This document shows positions 24,432 through 33,433 of a stretch of DNA of 64,000 nt, in pieces; position 1 is the first letter of the stretch, and each line of letters opens with the position of its first letter. Origin of the DNA: Pseudomonas lini (lineage in GTDB: Bacteria > Pseudomonadota > Gammaproteobacteria > Pseudomonadales > Pseudomonadaceae). The DNA is taken from positions 496,001 to 560,000 of the forward strand of contig NZ_JAUSSR010000002.1 in assembly GCF_030812475.1 (NCBI RefSeq), given 5' to 3'. The notes beneath the pieces were generated by a model. The model did no database searches. It had not been told where the DNA came from and saw only the letters and a list, made by a program, of their open reading frames with translations. A program made the translations under genes and the position numbers.

Positions 24432-24519
24432 CCTGCCGTTATGAGCAGAAGTCATATGCGCGCACTTGGGTTAGGATTCAGTCACTGACTCCTTCACCTG
24501 CCGAACATGGACTTCACGC

Positions 24520-25413
24520 ATGCGTTTACGTCATATCGAAGTGATCCAGGCGCTGTTGCAGACCGGTCACCTGGGCACCGCCGCCGAATGGCTGCAGTTG
24601 CCGGTGACCGAGGTTGAACGCATTTTGCGCGAGGCCGAGGATCAGTTGGGCTTCATGCTGTTTTCCAGCGTGCGTGGACGCCTGCAGGCCACGCGCGAGG
24701 CGCGGGCGCTGCAGGTGGAAATCGCCCACGTCTATGACGCGCTCGAGCCGGTCCAGCGCCTGGCCAGCAGCCTCAAGCAATATCAAGCCCCGCCCCTGCG
24801 CATCATTTGCACCCCGCCCCTGGCACAACAGTTGTTGCCACAGAGTATCGCGATCTTGCGCCGACGCCTGCCCGACGCGCCTTGCAGCCTGCTGAGCCAA
24901 CCCACCCGTGACATCGTCCGAACCCTGCTGCTGCGCGAAAGCGATCTGGGCCTGAGCCTGCACGACCCCGATCATGCCGACATCCATTGCCAGGCGATTG
25001 CCCAGGGCAAACTTCAGCTGCTCGCCCCCCATGGCTGGCTGCAACCGAAACAGAAGTACATCTCGCTGCAGGACCTGGCGGGTCAATCGATGGTGGGGCT
25101 GGAAGGTCATGATCCGTTGAGCCCGGCGCTCGACCACAAACTGCACGCGTTACGCCCGTCACCGGTGATTCATACCCGGGTGCAGACTCACCAGATGATG
25201 CGCAGCATGGTCGAGGCCGGCGAAGGCCTGGCGATCGTCGACCCGTTTACCGCGCTCGGCGCCAGGACAACCGGGCTCGATGCCTGTCCGCTGGCACCCG
25301 CAGTGCCGATCAGCCTCTATGCCCTGACCCTGAAAAACGGCGAACCGTCGCTGGCGGTTCAGGCATTACTGGACATCATTACGGAACAAGCCGCGGCGAT
25401 GCTGGCCAGTTAG
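24520..25413 (+). CDS. LysR-family transcriptional regulator
   Basis: A 297-residue regulator: N-terminal helix-turn-helix (MRLRHIEVIQALLQTGHLGT onward, residues 1-60) and a two-lobe effector domain (about 90-290; LRIICTPPLAQQLLP and SMVEAGEGLAIVDPF are typical). No divergent target gene is present. The nearest candidates are the small protein upstream and the acetyltransferase converging from the right. The stop codon lies 35 bp inside the converging acetyltransferase gene. Confidence 0.9.
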   Translation: MRLRHIEVIQALLQTGHLGTAAEWLQLPVTEVERILREAEDQLGFMLFSSVRGRLQATREARALQVEIAHVYDALEPVQRLASSLKQYQAPPLRIICTPPLAQQLLPQSIAILRRRLPDAPCSLLSQPTRDIVRTLLLRESDLGLSLHDPDHADIHCQAIAQGKLQLLAPHGWLQPKQKYISLQDLAGQSMVGLEGHDPLSPALDHKLHALRPSPVIHTRVQTHQMMRSMVEAGEGLAIVDPFTALGARTTGLDACPLAPAVPISLYALTLKNGEPSLAVQALLDIITEQAAAMLAS

Positions 25414-26011
25414 AGGGATTTTCCAGCGGGTTGTCGAACAATCGATACCAGAACAGTGCGACTTCGGCGGTGTTCGGATCGATGCCGCGATAGCGCAGAT
25501 GATCGATCCCGCCCACCACGAAGCCGCAGCGCTCATAGAGCCGACAGGCGCCCAGGTTATTGTTCTGGGTTTCGAGCATGATGCCCGGCAGTTTTTTCTT
25601 GCGACTCCAGAACTGCGCCACATCCAGCAGCGCCTTGGCCACGCCATGTCGGCGGGCTGGCGCGTGCACCGCCAACTCATCGATATGGGCAAAGCCGTTC
25701 CAGTTGGTGCTCACCACCAGATGCCCCACCGGCTCGTCATCGAGATAAGCCATGAAAATCTCGCTGTCGGCCGCCTCGCGGTAACTGCCGAACTCTTCGG
25801 GATCGATGCCGTAGCACTTGCGGTAAGGCGTTATGGGCGTCACCGGCCAGCGTTCCACCGGCTTGCCGATGTCGGCGGCGCCATAGGCGGCGACTTCAAA
25901 ACTGAAATCACTGCCCCAGATATAGGCAGCGAAACCATCGTCGGCAACGCGCACCGACAGCCCTGGGTATTGCGGATTCATGACCGGTTGCATACTGGGA
26001 AAGGTCCTCAT
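25379..26011 (-). CDS. GNAT-family N-acetyltransferase
   Basis: A 210-residue protein with the acetyl-CoA-binding GNAT core: VGHLVVSTNW, IDELAVHAPARRHGVAKALL (motif A with R-x-x-G-V) and NNNLGACRLYERCGF (motif B). The start at 26011 overlaps the ldcA stop in ATGA, which suggests coupled translation. Two later in-frame ATG codons (25993, 25981) are possible. Downstream of a lysine decarboxylase, acetylation of a polyamine such as cadaverine is an attractive but unproven role. Its end overlaps the converging LysR gene. Confidence 0.8.
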   Translation of the reverse strand: MRTFPSMQPVMNPQYPGLSVRVADDGFAAYIWGSDFSFEVAAYGAADIGKPVERWPVTPITPYRKCYGIDPEEFGSYREAADSEIFMAYLDDEPVGHLVVSTNWNGFAHIDELAVHAPARRHGVAKALLDVAQFWSRKKKLPGIMLETQNNNLGACRLYERCGFVVGGIDHLRYRGIDPNTAEVALFWYRLFDNPLENPSNWPASPRLVP

Positions 26012-28263
26012 TCCTTGATGCAATCGACGGTGTAATGCCGTCCATTGCCCTCGTCTTCGTGTTGCAAGCCATGCACATCAACGACAAATCCCGGGAAACT
26101 ACTGTCGAACGTACGGGCAAACGCCAGGTAATCGATGATCGAGCGCGTCGACTGGGTAAAACGTTCGCCGGGCATGATCAACGGAATCCCCGGTGGGTAC
26201 GGCACCAGCATCACCGCGGCGATCCGCCCGTCCAGATCATCGATCGACACCGCTTCGACGTCGCCACGCACCAACTGATCATAGGCGTCAGATGGCTTTA
26301 TGGCGATTTCCGGCAGCACGGTGTACATGCGTTTGAGGTGTCTGGCCGTGGCGTTGCTGCGGTAGCAGGCATGCAACTGATCGCATAGATCGCGCAGGCC
26401 CATGCCCTGATAGCGCGTGGTATTGGTTTGCGCCACGCACGGCAGGCAGCTGGCGAGACTGACGTTGGCATCGTAGCTGCGCTTGAATTCCAGCAACTCG
26501 GTCAGCAGTGTGCTCCATTTGCCCTTGGTGATGCCCATGGAGAACAGCACCAGGAATGAATACAGCCCGGTCTTCTCGACCACCAGGCCACGTTCCCAGA
26601 GAAATTTGCTGACCACCGCCGCCGGAATTCCGCGTTCGCTAAGCGCTCCGCCTGCGGTCAGGCCCGGCATGACCAACGTGACCTTGATCGGATCGAGCAA
26701 TACGTAATCGTCGGTTACGCCGCCAAAACCGTGCCAGTCAGCTTCGGGTTGCAGCAACCAGTCTTCGGTGACGACACGGTCGATGCCTTCCACCGACGGA
26801 GGCTGCCAGATGGAAAACCACCAGTCATCAGCAGCAATGTGCTGCCGCAGATTGGCCAGGGCCCGCCGAAAGCTCAGGGCCTCGTCGAACATTTCCTGCA
26901 ACAGCGACCGGCCGGCCGGCCCTTCCATCATCGCTGATGCAACATCCAGTGACGCGATGATGCTGTACTGCGGCGAGGTGGAGATGTGCATCATGAACGC
27001 TTCGTTGAAGCGATCCCGGTCCAGCTGCCGGGCGCCGCCGTCCTGGACGTGAATCATCGAGGCCTGGCTGAATGCGGCCAGCAGCTTGTGGGTTGAGTGG
27101 GTGGTGAACACCAGCGGGCTGTCTTCACTACGGGAAGTGCCCATGCCATAACGCCCGGCGAAAAACTCATGGAACGCCGCATAGGCGTACCAGGCCTCGT
27201 CGAAGTGCAAGACCTCGACGCTGTTGCCCAGGTTCTGCTTGATCAGCTCGGCGTTGTAACAGAGCCCGTCATAGGTGGAGTTGGTGATCACCGCGAGCTT
27301 GACCTTGGGCGCCCTTCCCTTGGTCAACGGGCTGGCGTCGATCTTGGCCTGGATCGACTCGGGGCTGAATTCGCTCAACGGAATCGGGCCGATGATCCCC
27401 AGTTCGTTACGCTCCGGACACAGGTACAGCGGAATGGCCCCGGTCATGATGATCGAATGCAGCACCGACTTGTGGCAGTTGCGATCCACCAGCACCAGGT
27501 CATCCCGGGCGACCATCGAATGCCAGACGATCTTGTTGGCGGTCGAGGTGCCGTTGATGACGAAGAAGGTATGGTCGGCACCGAAGTTGCGGGCGGCACG
27601 GGCCTCCGCTTCCGCCAGGGGACCGGTGTGATCGAGCAGCGAACCCAGTTCCGGCACCGACACAGACAAATCCGAACGCAGGGTATTTTCCCCGAAGAAC
27701 TGGTGGAACGCCTGCCCGACCGGACTCTTGTGGTACGCCACGCCCCCGCCATGACCGGGGGTGTGCCAGGAATAATTGGAGTCGGCGGTGTGTTGCACCA
27801 GGGCCTTGAAGAACGGTGGCAGCAGACCGTCGAGGTATTTGCGCGCGGCGCGGGCCACCTGGCGCGCGAGGAACGGCACGGTGTCTTCGAACAGGTACAG
27901 AATGCCGCGCAGTTGATTGAGTTCAGCCATGGCATCGGCCGGGGCATTCTCCAGGGTCACCTGTTCACCCAGGGCGAAAATCGGCAGGTCCGGCGCACGT
28001 ACCCGTGCCAGGCCGATCAGCTCGGCCATATTGTGCAGCAGGTGCGAGTCTGCATTGGCGTCCTCGGCGGCGATCAACATGCACGAGAGACCGTGATGAG
28101 TCGAGGCAACCAGGCGCCCCTCGGTGTAATTGACCGCTGAAACGATGCTGAAACCTTCCTGCTCCAGCTCCCGGGCGATGCCTCGCACACGGTCACCGGC
28201 GACGGTGTCGGCCTTGATGTCGCGATGTACGATCAGGACCGGGAATTTCAAATCTTTATACAT
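26008..28263 (-). CDS. ldcA: Lysine decarboxylase (Orn/Lys/Arg decarboxylase family)
   Basis: A 751-residue PLP enzyme of the large inducible-type decarboxylases. An N-terminal wing domain (residues 1-130) is followed by the fold-type I core with SWHTPGHGGG and the PLP lysine Lys393 in STHKLLAAF, then a C-terminal domain. Length and sequence style match P. aeruginosa LdcA, which converts lysine to cadaverine in lysine catabolism. Position next to dnaQ, rnhA, gloB and mltD also matches that genome from memory. Arginine decarboxylation cannot be excluded from sequence alone. It is followed by a coupled acetyltransferase gene. Confidence 0.9.
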   Translation of the reverse strand: MYKDLKFPVLIVHRDIKADTVAGDRVRGIARELEQEGFSIVSAVNYTEGRLVASTHHGLSCMLIAAEDANADSHLLHNMAELIGLARVRAPDLPIFALGEQVTLENAPADAMAELNQLRGILYLFEDTVPFLARQVARAARKYLDGLLPPFFKALVQHTADSNYSWHTPGHGGGVAYHKSPVGQAFHQFFGENTLRSDLSVSVPELGSLLDHTGPLAEAEARAARNFGADHTFFVINGTSTANKIVWHSMVARDDLVLVDRNCHKSVLHSIIMTGAIPLYLCPERNELGIIGPIPLSEFSPESIQAKIDASPLTKGRAPKVKLAVITNSTYDGLCYNAELIKQNLGNSVEVLHFDEAWYAYAAFHEFFAGRYGMGTSRSEDSPLVFTTHSTHKLLAAFSQASMIHVQDGGARQLDRDRFNEAFMMHISTSPQYSIIASLDVASAMMEGPAGRSLLQEMFDEALSFRRALANLRQHIAADDWWFSIWQPPSVEGIDRVVTEDWLLQPEADWHGFGGVTDDYVLLDPIKVTLVMPGLTAGGALSERGIPAAVVSKFLWERGLVVEKTGLYSFLVLFSMGITKGKWSTLLTELLEFKRSYDANVSLASCLPCVAQTNTTRYQGMGLRDLCDQLHACYRSNATARHLKRMYTVLPEIAIKPSDAYDQLVRGDVEAVSIDDLDGRIAAVMLVPYPPGIPLIMPGERFTQSTRSIIDYLAFARTFDSSFPGFVVDVHGLQHEDEGNGRHYTVDCIKE

Positions 28264-28414
28264 GAGGCTCAGTGTCCTGAGGCGGCGGGCCGTGGCCTGC
28301 CAATCACCTCAGGGTAGAGGGTTCGGGCGCATGTGGCGAGTGCGGCGCCCTGAAATGGGTCATTGGGCGAGGTATGCCCGATTGAAGATCAAAAAGATCG
28401 GGCCTACACCATCC

Positions 28415-29173
28415 CTACGCCTGCGCCTTGGCCTCCGCCAGTTGCTGCCACAACGACGGCGCTCCGGCGGACTTGGCGATGGCTTCGAGACGTGCAATGT
28501 GCCGTGCCAGGTCGTCTTCATTGGCGCGAATGATACGCGTCGGTTGACGGTCGGCCGGCAAGCGGCGGATTTCCGTGGCCGAATTGTCCGCGCCTTCGCC
28601 GGACCCATTGCCATCGGAGGCATTACCGGCCAGGGACAGGCTGGTCTGGCCGCCGGTCATGGTCAGGTAGACGTCGGCAAGGATCTCGGAGTCGAGCAAG
28701 GCGCCGTGGAGCTCACGGCCGGAGTTGTCGACGCCATAGCGTTTGCACAAGGCATCGAGGCTGTTGCGCTGCCCGGGGTGACGCTCCCGGGCCATCATCA
28801 AGGTGTCGAGGATCGAGCAGTGTTGCGTGATGTCCGCGCGATCGTGCTGGCCCATCAGCGCGAACTCGTTGTTGATGAAGCCAACGTCGAACGCCGCGTT
28901 ATGGATGATCAGCTGCGCGCCCTTGATGAACTCGAAGAACTCGTCGGCCACTTCGGTGAAACGCGGCTTGCCCACCAGGAATTCGTTGGTGATGCCGTGG
29001 ACGCCGATAGCGCCTTCGTCACTCTCGCGGTCCGGTTGCAGGTAAACGTGGAAATGCCGGCCGGTCAGGCGCCGACCGATCAACTCGACACAACCGATTT
29101 CGATAATCCGGTGGCCATCGGTCACCGGCATGCCGGTGGTTTCGGTATCGAGTACAACGGATCTGGTGGCCAT
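28415..29173 (-). CDS. dnaQ: DNA polymerase III epsilon subunit (3'-5' proofreading exonuclease)
   Basis: A 252-residue replication protein. The DEDDh exonuclease residues are visible: Asp9 and Glu11 in VVLDTETTG, an aspartate in [11 protein letters not shown], and the histidine and aspartate in [11 protein letters not shown]. The C-terminal part ([12 protein letters not shown] linker, then a basic helix) would bind the alpha subunit. It lies downstream of rnhA on the same strand with a REPIN between them. The dnaQ-rnhA neighbourhood is common in bacteria. Confidence 0.96.
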   Translation of the reverse strand: MATRSVVLDTETTGMPVTDGHRIIEIGCVELIGRRLTGRHFHVYLQPDRESDEGAIGVHGITNEFLVGKPRFTEVADEFFEFIKGAQLIIHNAAFDVGFINNEFALMGQHDRADITQHCSILDTLMMARERHPGQRNSLDALCKRYGVDNSGRELHGALLDSEILADVYLTMTGGQTSLSLAGNASDGNGSGEGADNSATEIRRLPADRQPTRIIRANEDDLARHIARLEAIAKSAGAPSLWQQLAEAKAQA

Positions 29174-29259
29174 CAGTGCTCAGCTCTCAACGGGTCGTTC
29201 TTGCAAAAGCGGCGATGTTATCACGCTCGCCGGGGCATTCAGAAACACCGTGTCGCACC

Positions 29260-29339
29260 CATTCGCCGGCAAGCCGGTCTCGCTCCCACAGGGGAAATGC
29301 ATTTCAAGTGTGGGAGCGAGACCGGCTTGCCGGCGAATG
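29260..29339. repeat. REPIN, tgtgggagc type
   Basis: Nearly perfect 31 bp arms, attcgccggcaagccggtct at the left and its complement at the right, with an 18 bp spacer. It lies between dnaQ and rnhA. Confidence 0.92.
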
Positions 29340-29367
29340 CCACGACGCGGTGCATCGACAGTGGGAG

Positions 29368-29820
29368 TCAGGCCTGCTTGTACCCACGCACTTCATCCAC
29401 CCCACGATTGGCCAACTGGTCAGCCCGTTCGTTGCCATGATGGCCGATGTGCCCGCGTACCCATTTCCAGGTGACGTTGTGCCGGTTGACCTGCTCATCC
29501 AGCAGCTTCCACAGATCGGCATTCTTTACCGGTTCCTTCGCTGCCGTCTTCCAGCCGCGCTTCTTCCAGTTGTCCATCCACTCGTTGATGCCTTTCATCA
29601 CGTATTGGGAGTCGGTGACCAGCAGCACGTCGCAGGAACGCTTGAGTTCTTCAAGGCCGCGGATCGCGCCCATCAGTTCCATGCGGTTGTTGGTGGTGTT
29701 GGCTTCGCCGCCCCAGAGTTCTTTTTCAACGCCCTTGCACACCAGCAATGCACCCCAGCCGCCAGGGCCAGGATTGCCTTTGCAGGCGCCGTCGGTGAAG
29801 AGTTCTACGCTATCGCTCAT
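29368..29820 (-). CDS. rnhA: Ribonuclease HI
   Basis: A 150-residue enzyme that cuts RNA in RNA-DNA hybrids. The catalytic carboxylates are in [12 protein letters not shown] (Asp10), [10 protein letters not shown] (Glu48), VTDSQYV (Asp70) and [10 protein letters not shown] (Asp134), matching E. coli RNase HI. The basic loop [11 protein letters not shown] is the substrate-binding protrusion. It lies 94 bp downstream of a methyltransferase gene on the same strand. Confidence 0.97.
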   Translation of the reverse strand: MSDSVELFTDGACKGNPGPGGWGALLVCKGVEKELWGGEANTTNNRMELMGAIRGLEELKRSCDVLLVTDSQYVMKGINEWMDNWKKRGWKTAAKEPVKNADLWKLLDEQVNRHNVTWKWVRGHIGHHGNERADQLANRGVDEVRGYKQA

Positions 29821-29913
29821 GCCAATCTATCCAGAAAAATGCGGTTGGCCCGCCGATCCATGACCGACGATGCCCGAGGCCGGGGGAAACCCGGCCGGGA
29901 ATATGAATGTGTA

Positions 29914-30672
29914 TTACGGCTCGATACGGCGACGGTTGACCTTGGCCATCGGCAATGGAATCAGCTTGCCCATCGGCTCGCGCCGTTCCTGGCGCAGCGG
30001 CCGCAGGCCCACCACGATCTTGCGCGCGACCAGCAGATAAAAGCCGCCACCCGACAGCTGCCAGTCACCGGCCTTGCGTTCCCAACCGGCCAGGCGGGTG
30101 TGCCAGGCGGGGGACGCCAGCGGCGGACGATAGCACCCGAAGCGGCGTTTCTCCAGCGCAAAGCCCAGCAGGTTCAGCCAGTCGCCGACCCTGGACGGGG
30201 AAATGCAGCGTGCCTTGCGCATGCCATCATGAGCGAATACATGGCGCAAGCCCCAAGTGCTCCAGGGGTTGATCCCGATGATCAACAAGTGGCCGCCGGG
30301 GCGTACGCTGCTGGCCGCCTCGCGCAGCAAACCGTGAGGCGACAGGCAGAAATCCAGCCCGTGTTGCAGCACCACCACGTCGGCGGCATGCTCGCTCAAC
30401 GGCCAGGCCTGTTCTTCGCAGACGATCTCGACACCGGGCAACGGCGCGCCGAGCCGTACATTGCGCTGCACCTGCGGCGCCGACGGCGGTGTCTGGGCCG
30501 AAGGACCGTAATGCACCAGATAGCCGCCGAAAAAGCGCCCCAACTCGTCTTCGAGCATGAGGCGCTCTTCATCCAGCAGAAATTGCCCGATCGGGCCGGA
30601 CAGCCATTCACGGGCCGCGCTGATCAACGTCAGCCACTCAGGATCGGCCTGAGCGAACGCTTTATCTGTCAT
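29914..30672 (-). CDS. Class I SAM-dependent methyltransferase
   Basis: A 252-residue protein with a weak class I fold. There is an acidic segment [18 protein letters not shown] like that of UbiE/COQ5-type methyltransferases and a core strand [13 protein letters not shown]. The glycine-rich SAM loop is not conserved in its usual form, so substrate and activity are uncertain. It is divergent from gloB with 66 bp between starts; the arrangement methyltransferase, rnhA, dnaQ opposite gloB is, from memory, standard in pseudomonads. Confidence 0.8.
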   Translation of the reverse strand: MTDKAFAQADPEWLTLISAAREWLSGPIGQFLLDEERLMLEDELGRFFGGYLVHYGPSAQTPPSAPQVQRNVRLGAPLPGVEIVCEEQAWPLSEHAADVVVLQHGLDFCLSPHGLLREAASSVRPGGHLLIIGINPWSTWGLRHVFAHDGMRKARCISPSRVGDWLNLLGFALEKRRFGCYRPPLASPAWHTRLAGWERKAGDWQLSGGGFYLLVARKIVVGLRPLRQERREPMGKLIPLPMAKVNRRRIEP

Positions 30673-30738
30673 TGCATTTCTCCAACGCGCCAGGACGTTC
30701 TAAGATGCGCCATTGTTTTCCGCTTGGCGAATCCGACG

Positions 30739-31506
30739 ATGATACAGATCAGTGCCCTGCCCGCCTTCACCGACAACTACATCTGGTTGTTACAAGACTC
30801 CCATTCCCGGCGCTGTGCGGTCGTCGATCCGGGCGATGCCGCGCCGGTCCAGGCCTGGCTCGCGGCGCATCCCGAATGGATATTGAGCGATATTCTGATC
30901 ACTCACCATCATCATGACCATGTCGGCGGCGTCGAGCAGCTTAAAAAAGCGACAGGCGCGACCGTCTACGGCCCGGCCAGTGAAAACATCCCGGCCCGGG
31001 ACGTCGCCCTCGAGGACAACGACCGCTTCAACGTGCTGGGCTGTGAATTCGAGGTCATCGCAATTCCTGGCCACACGCTGGGCCACATCGCCTTGTATCA
31101 CCCGGGCCTGCTGTTTTGCGGCGATACCCTGTTCGCCGCCGGATGCGGGCGTCTGTTCGAAGGCACGCCCGAGCAAATGCACAGCTCGCTGGCACGCCTG
31201 GCGGCCCTTCCCGAAGATACGCGGGTCTACTGCGGTCATGAATATACGCTGAGCAATCTGCGCTTCGCCATCGCGGTCGAACCGGGCAACAAGGCAATCG
31301 CCGAACGCCTGGCAACCGTCACTGAACAACGGGAAGCAGGCGTCATCACGCTGCCTTCGACCCTGGCCCAGGAAAAGCTCACCAATCCATTTTTACGTAC
31401 CGGGGAAACATCCGTTAAAGAAAAAGTGGACGAACGGGAGGGAACTCATAACCGGGCTCCGAGTGCGGTCTTTGCTGCTCTTCGTGCCTGGAAAGATAAG
31501 TTCTAG
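30739..31506 (+). CDS. gloB: Hydroxyacylglutathione hydrolase (glyoxalase II)
   Basis: A 255-residue metallo-beta-lactamase-fold enzyme that hydrolyses S-lactoylglutathione in methylglyoxal detoxification. The metal motif THHHHDH is at residues 55-61, followed by GHTLGHIAL and [12 protein letters not shown]. The C-terminal glutathione-binding domain is present. The start is ATG 30739 ([10 protein letters not shown]); a much longer upstream reading frame is spurious and antisense to rnhA. The ribosome site is weak. Confidence 0.95.
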   Translation: MIQISALPAFTDNYIWLLQDSHSRRCAVVDPGDAAPVQAWLAAHPEWILSDILITHHHHDHVGGVEQLKKATGATVYGPASENIPARDVALEDNDRFNVLGCEFEVIAIPGHTLGHIALYHPGLLFCGDTLFAAGCGRLFEGTPEQMHSSLARLAALPEDTRVYCGHEYTLSNLRFAIAVEPGNKAIAERLATVTEQREAGVITLPSTLAQEKLTNPFLRTGETSVKEKVDEREGTHNRAPSAVFAALRAWKDKF

Positions 31507-31540
31507 GCCACCTTGGCGATGGTATAAAAATTCTGAATGG

Positions 31541-31569
31541 TTGACCTTGGGGGGTACGCTTTCTAGAAT
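31541..31569 (+). promoter_or_regulatory. Sigma-70 promoter for mltD
   Basis: TTGACC (31541-31546) and TAGAAT (31564-31569) are spaced by exactly 17 bp, 37 bp upstream of the mltD ATG and just after the gloB stop. Confidence 0.65.
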
Positions 31570-31605
31570 CGCCCGACATTTTTGCCCGGAACTTACTTCC
31601 AGCCA

Positions 31606-33036
31606 ATGTCGTCATCCATTCGCAAAACCATCAATAAAGACGCATTGACCCGCCTGGCTCAAGCCATCGCGGTGGCTGTGTCCGCCACGCTGGCGGGCTG
31701 TTCCAGCCATGCGCCGCAGACCGAAGCGACGCACGTTCCGAACCTCGCCGCTCGAGCCAAGCCAAAACCTGTGCTGCTCAGCGTGAAACCGACCCCGGAA
31801 ATACCCCAGGATGTCTGGGAGCGCATGCGCCAGGGCTTCCAGCTGCAGGACACCGCTGGCGTCAACCCGCGCATCGAACAACAACGCTTGTGGTTCGCCA
31901 GCAACCCGTCCTTCCTCGCGAGCGCCGGCGAGCGCGGCAGCCTGTACATCCATTACATCGTCGAACGCCTCGAAGAACGCAACATGCCTCTGGAGCTGGC
32001 GCTGCTGCCGGTGATTGAAAGCGCCTACAACCCGATGGCCTATTCCCGGGCCAACGCGGTCGGCCTATGGCAATTCATCCCGTCCACCGGCCGCTACTTC
32101 AACCTGCGTCAGACGCGCTTCTATGATGGCCGGCGCGATATCACCGCCTCGACCACCGCAGCGATGGACTATCTGACCCGCCTGCATGACATGTTCAACG
32201 GTGACTGGTTGCTGGCCCTGGCCGCCTACAACGCCGGTGAAGGCACCGTCAGCCGAGCCATCGAACGCAACGAAAAGCTTGGCCTGCCGACCGACTACTG
32301 GAACCTGCCACTGCCCGCCGAAACCCAGGCCTACGTGCCGAAGCTGCTGGCCCTGTCGCAAGTAGTGCTCGCACCGGATGCCTATGGCGTGAACCTTAAC
32401 CCGATCGCCAACGAACCCTACTTCCAGGTCGTCGAGATCAACCAGCGCATGGACCTGTCCAAGGTTGCCGCGGTGGCTAACATCGATGAAGACGAACTGT
32501 TCCAGCTCAATCCTGCGTTCAAACAACGCACCACCATCGATGGCCCCCAGCACTTGCTGGTGCCGACGTCCAAGGCGCAGTTGCTGACCACCAGCCTGTC
32601 GACGATGCGACCCGACGAGTTGATCAGCAAGAAGCCGCTCAAGCCGGTCTTCGAGGGTGCCGACAGTCCCGCCGTGGCCGGCGCCAAACGCTCCTACCGG
32701 GTCAAGCGCGGCGACAACCTGGGCACCATCGCCAGGGCCAACAATGTCGAGGTCAAGGACCTGCAGCGCTGGAACAAGCTGACCGGTAAGAACCTCAAGG
32801 CCGGCCAGACCCTGGTCATGCAGGACACTACCAAGCGCAGCTCCGGGCGTGTCAACACCGTAGTGGCGGCCACCAGCAAGAAGCAGCAGACCCAGTACAA
32901 GGTCAAGCAAGGGGATTCGTTGTACATGGTGGCCAAGCGGTTCAACGTTGAAATGCAGCACCTCAAGCGCTGGAACCCCCGGATTGGCCGGGCGCTGAAG
33001 CCGGGACAGATGTTGACGGTGGCTTCGCCACGTTAA
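31606..33036 (+). CDS. mltD: Membrane-bound lytic murein transglycosylase D
   Basis: A 476-residue lipoprotein that cleaves peptidoglycan glycan strands. The lipobox is TLAGC with Cys32. The SLT domain (about 110-250) has the catalytic glutamate Glu138 in LPVIESAYNP, then GLWQFIPSTGR and ALAAYNAGEG. Two C-terminal LysM peptidoglycan-binding modules start YRVKRGDNLG and YKVKQGDSLY. The ATG at 31606 gives a proper signal sequence; an upstream TTG at 31582 is less likely. It has its own promoter. Confidence 0.94.
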   Translation: MSSSIRKTINKDALTRLAQAIAVAVSATLAGCSSHAPQTEATHVPNLAARAKPKPVLLSVKPTPEIPQDVWERMRQGFQLQDTAGVNPRIEQQRLWFASNPSFLASAGERGSLYIHYIVERLEERNMPLELALLPVIESAYNPMAYSRANAVGLWQFIPSTGRYFNLRQTRFYDGRRDITASTTAAMDYLTRLHDMFNGDWLLALAAYNAGEGTVSRAIERNEKLGLPTDYWNLPLPAETQAYVPKLLALSQVVLAPDAYGVNLNPIANEPYFQVVEINQRMDLSKVAAVANIDEDELFQLNPAFKQRTTIDGPQHLLVPTSKAQLLTTSLSTMRPDELISKKPLKPVFEGADSPAVAGAKRSYRVKRGDNLGTIARANNVEVKDLQRWNKLTGKNLKAGQTLVMQDTTKRSSGRVNTVVAATSKKQQTQYKVKQGDSLYMVAKRFNVEMQHLKRWNPRIGRALKPGQMLTVASPR

Positions 33037-33044
33037 TGTAGGAA

Positions 33045-33331
33045 TGCAGGAGCGAGCTTGCTCCGGGGCGGCATTGCGACGATGGATTCAAGAGCGCCGC
33101 GTTCTTGCAGGAGCAAGCTTGCTCGCGACGGATTCAAGAGCGCCGCGTTCTTGTAGGAGCAAGCTTGCTCGCGACGGATTCAAGAGCGCCGCGTTTAACC
33201 AGTAAACCCCCGTTATCGTTAACGACCATCGCGAGCAAGCTCGCTCCTACAGAGTTCCGCGTTTAACCAGCACACACGTTATCGTTAACGACCATCGTCG
33301 GACCGCCCCCCGGAGCAAGCTCGCTCCTACA
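33045..33331. repeat. Nested and tandemly amplified REPIN array
   Basis: Three left-type REPs begin at about 33045, 33106 and 33152. The last two start exact 46 bp units (tgcaggagcaagcttgctcg..., differing by one base). Two right-type REPs end at 33251 and 33331. The first left arm carries an extra ccggggcggc block and the last right arm carries the partly matching ccgccccccgg. So the outermost pair fits together and encloses an inner REPIN. The sequence cgttatcgttaacgaccatc occurs twice. It fills most of the 397 bp gap between mltD and the ABC transporter operon. Confidence 0.88.
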
Positions 33332-33433
33332 ACCAGCAATTAGCCACCCATCAAATCCCCGTCTTTTTCCTGCCCAGACAAGCTGTTACTGTACGGCCCA
33401 CAAAGCCCAAGCCGCCTGGATCGGATCTCTGAC

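Noticed and set aside
28375..28403. gcccgat/atcgggc hairpin between ldcA and dnaQ as a terminator
   Set aside because: The stem is short, the loop is long and no clean T-run follows in the dnaQ direction, so it was not called.
29176..31506. 776-residue reading of gloB with a long N-terminal extension
   Set aside because: The extension is antisense to rnhA and the methyltransferase; normal glyoxalase II begins at 30739.
33045..33331. Possible CRISPR array
   Set aside because: Repeats are REP palindromes in both orientations without unique spacers or cas genes.
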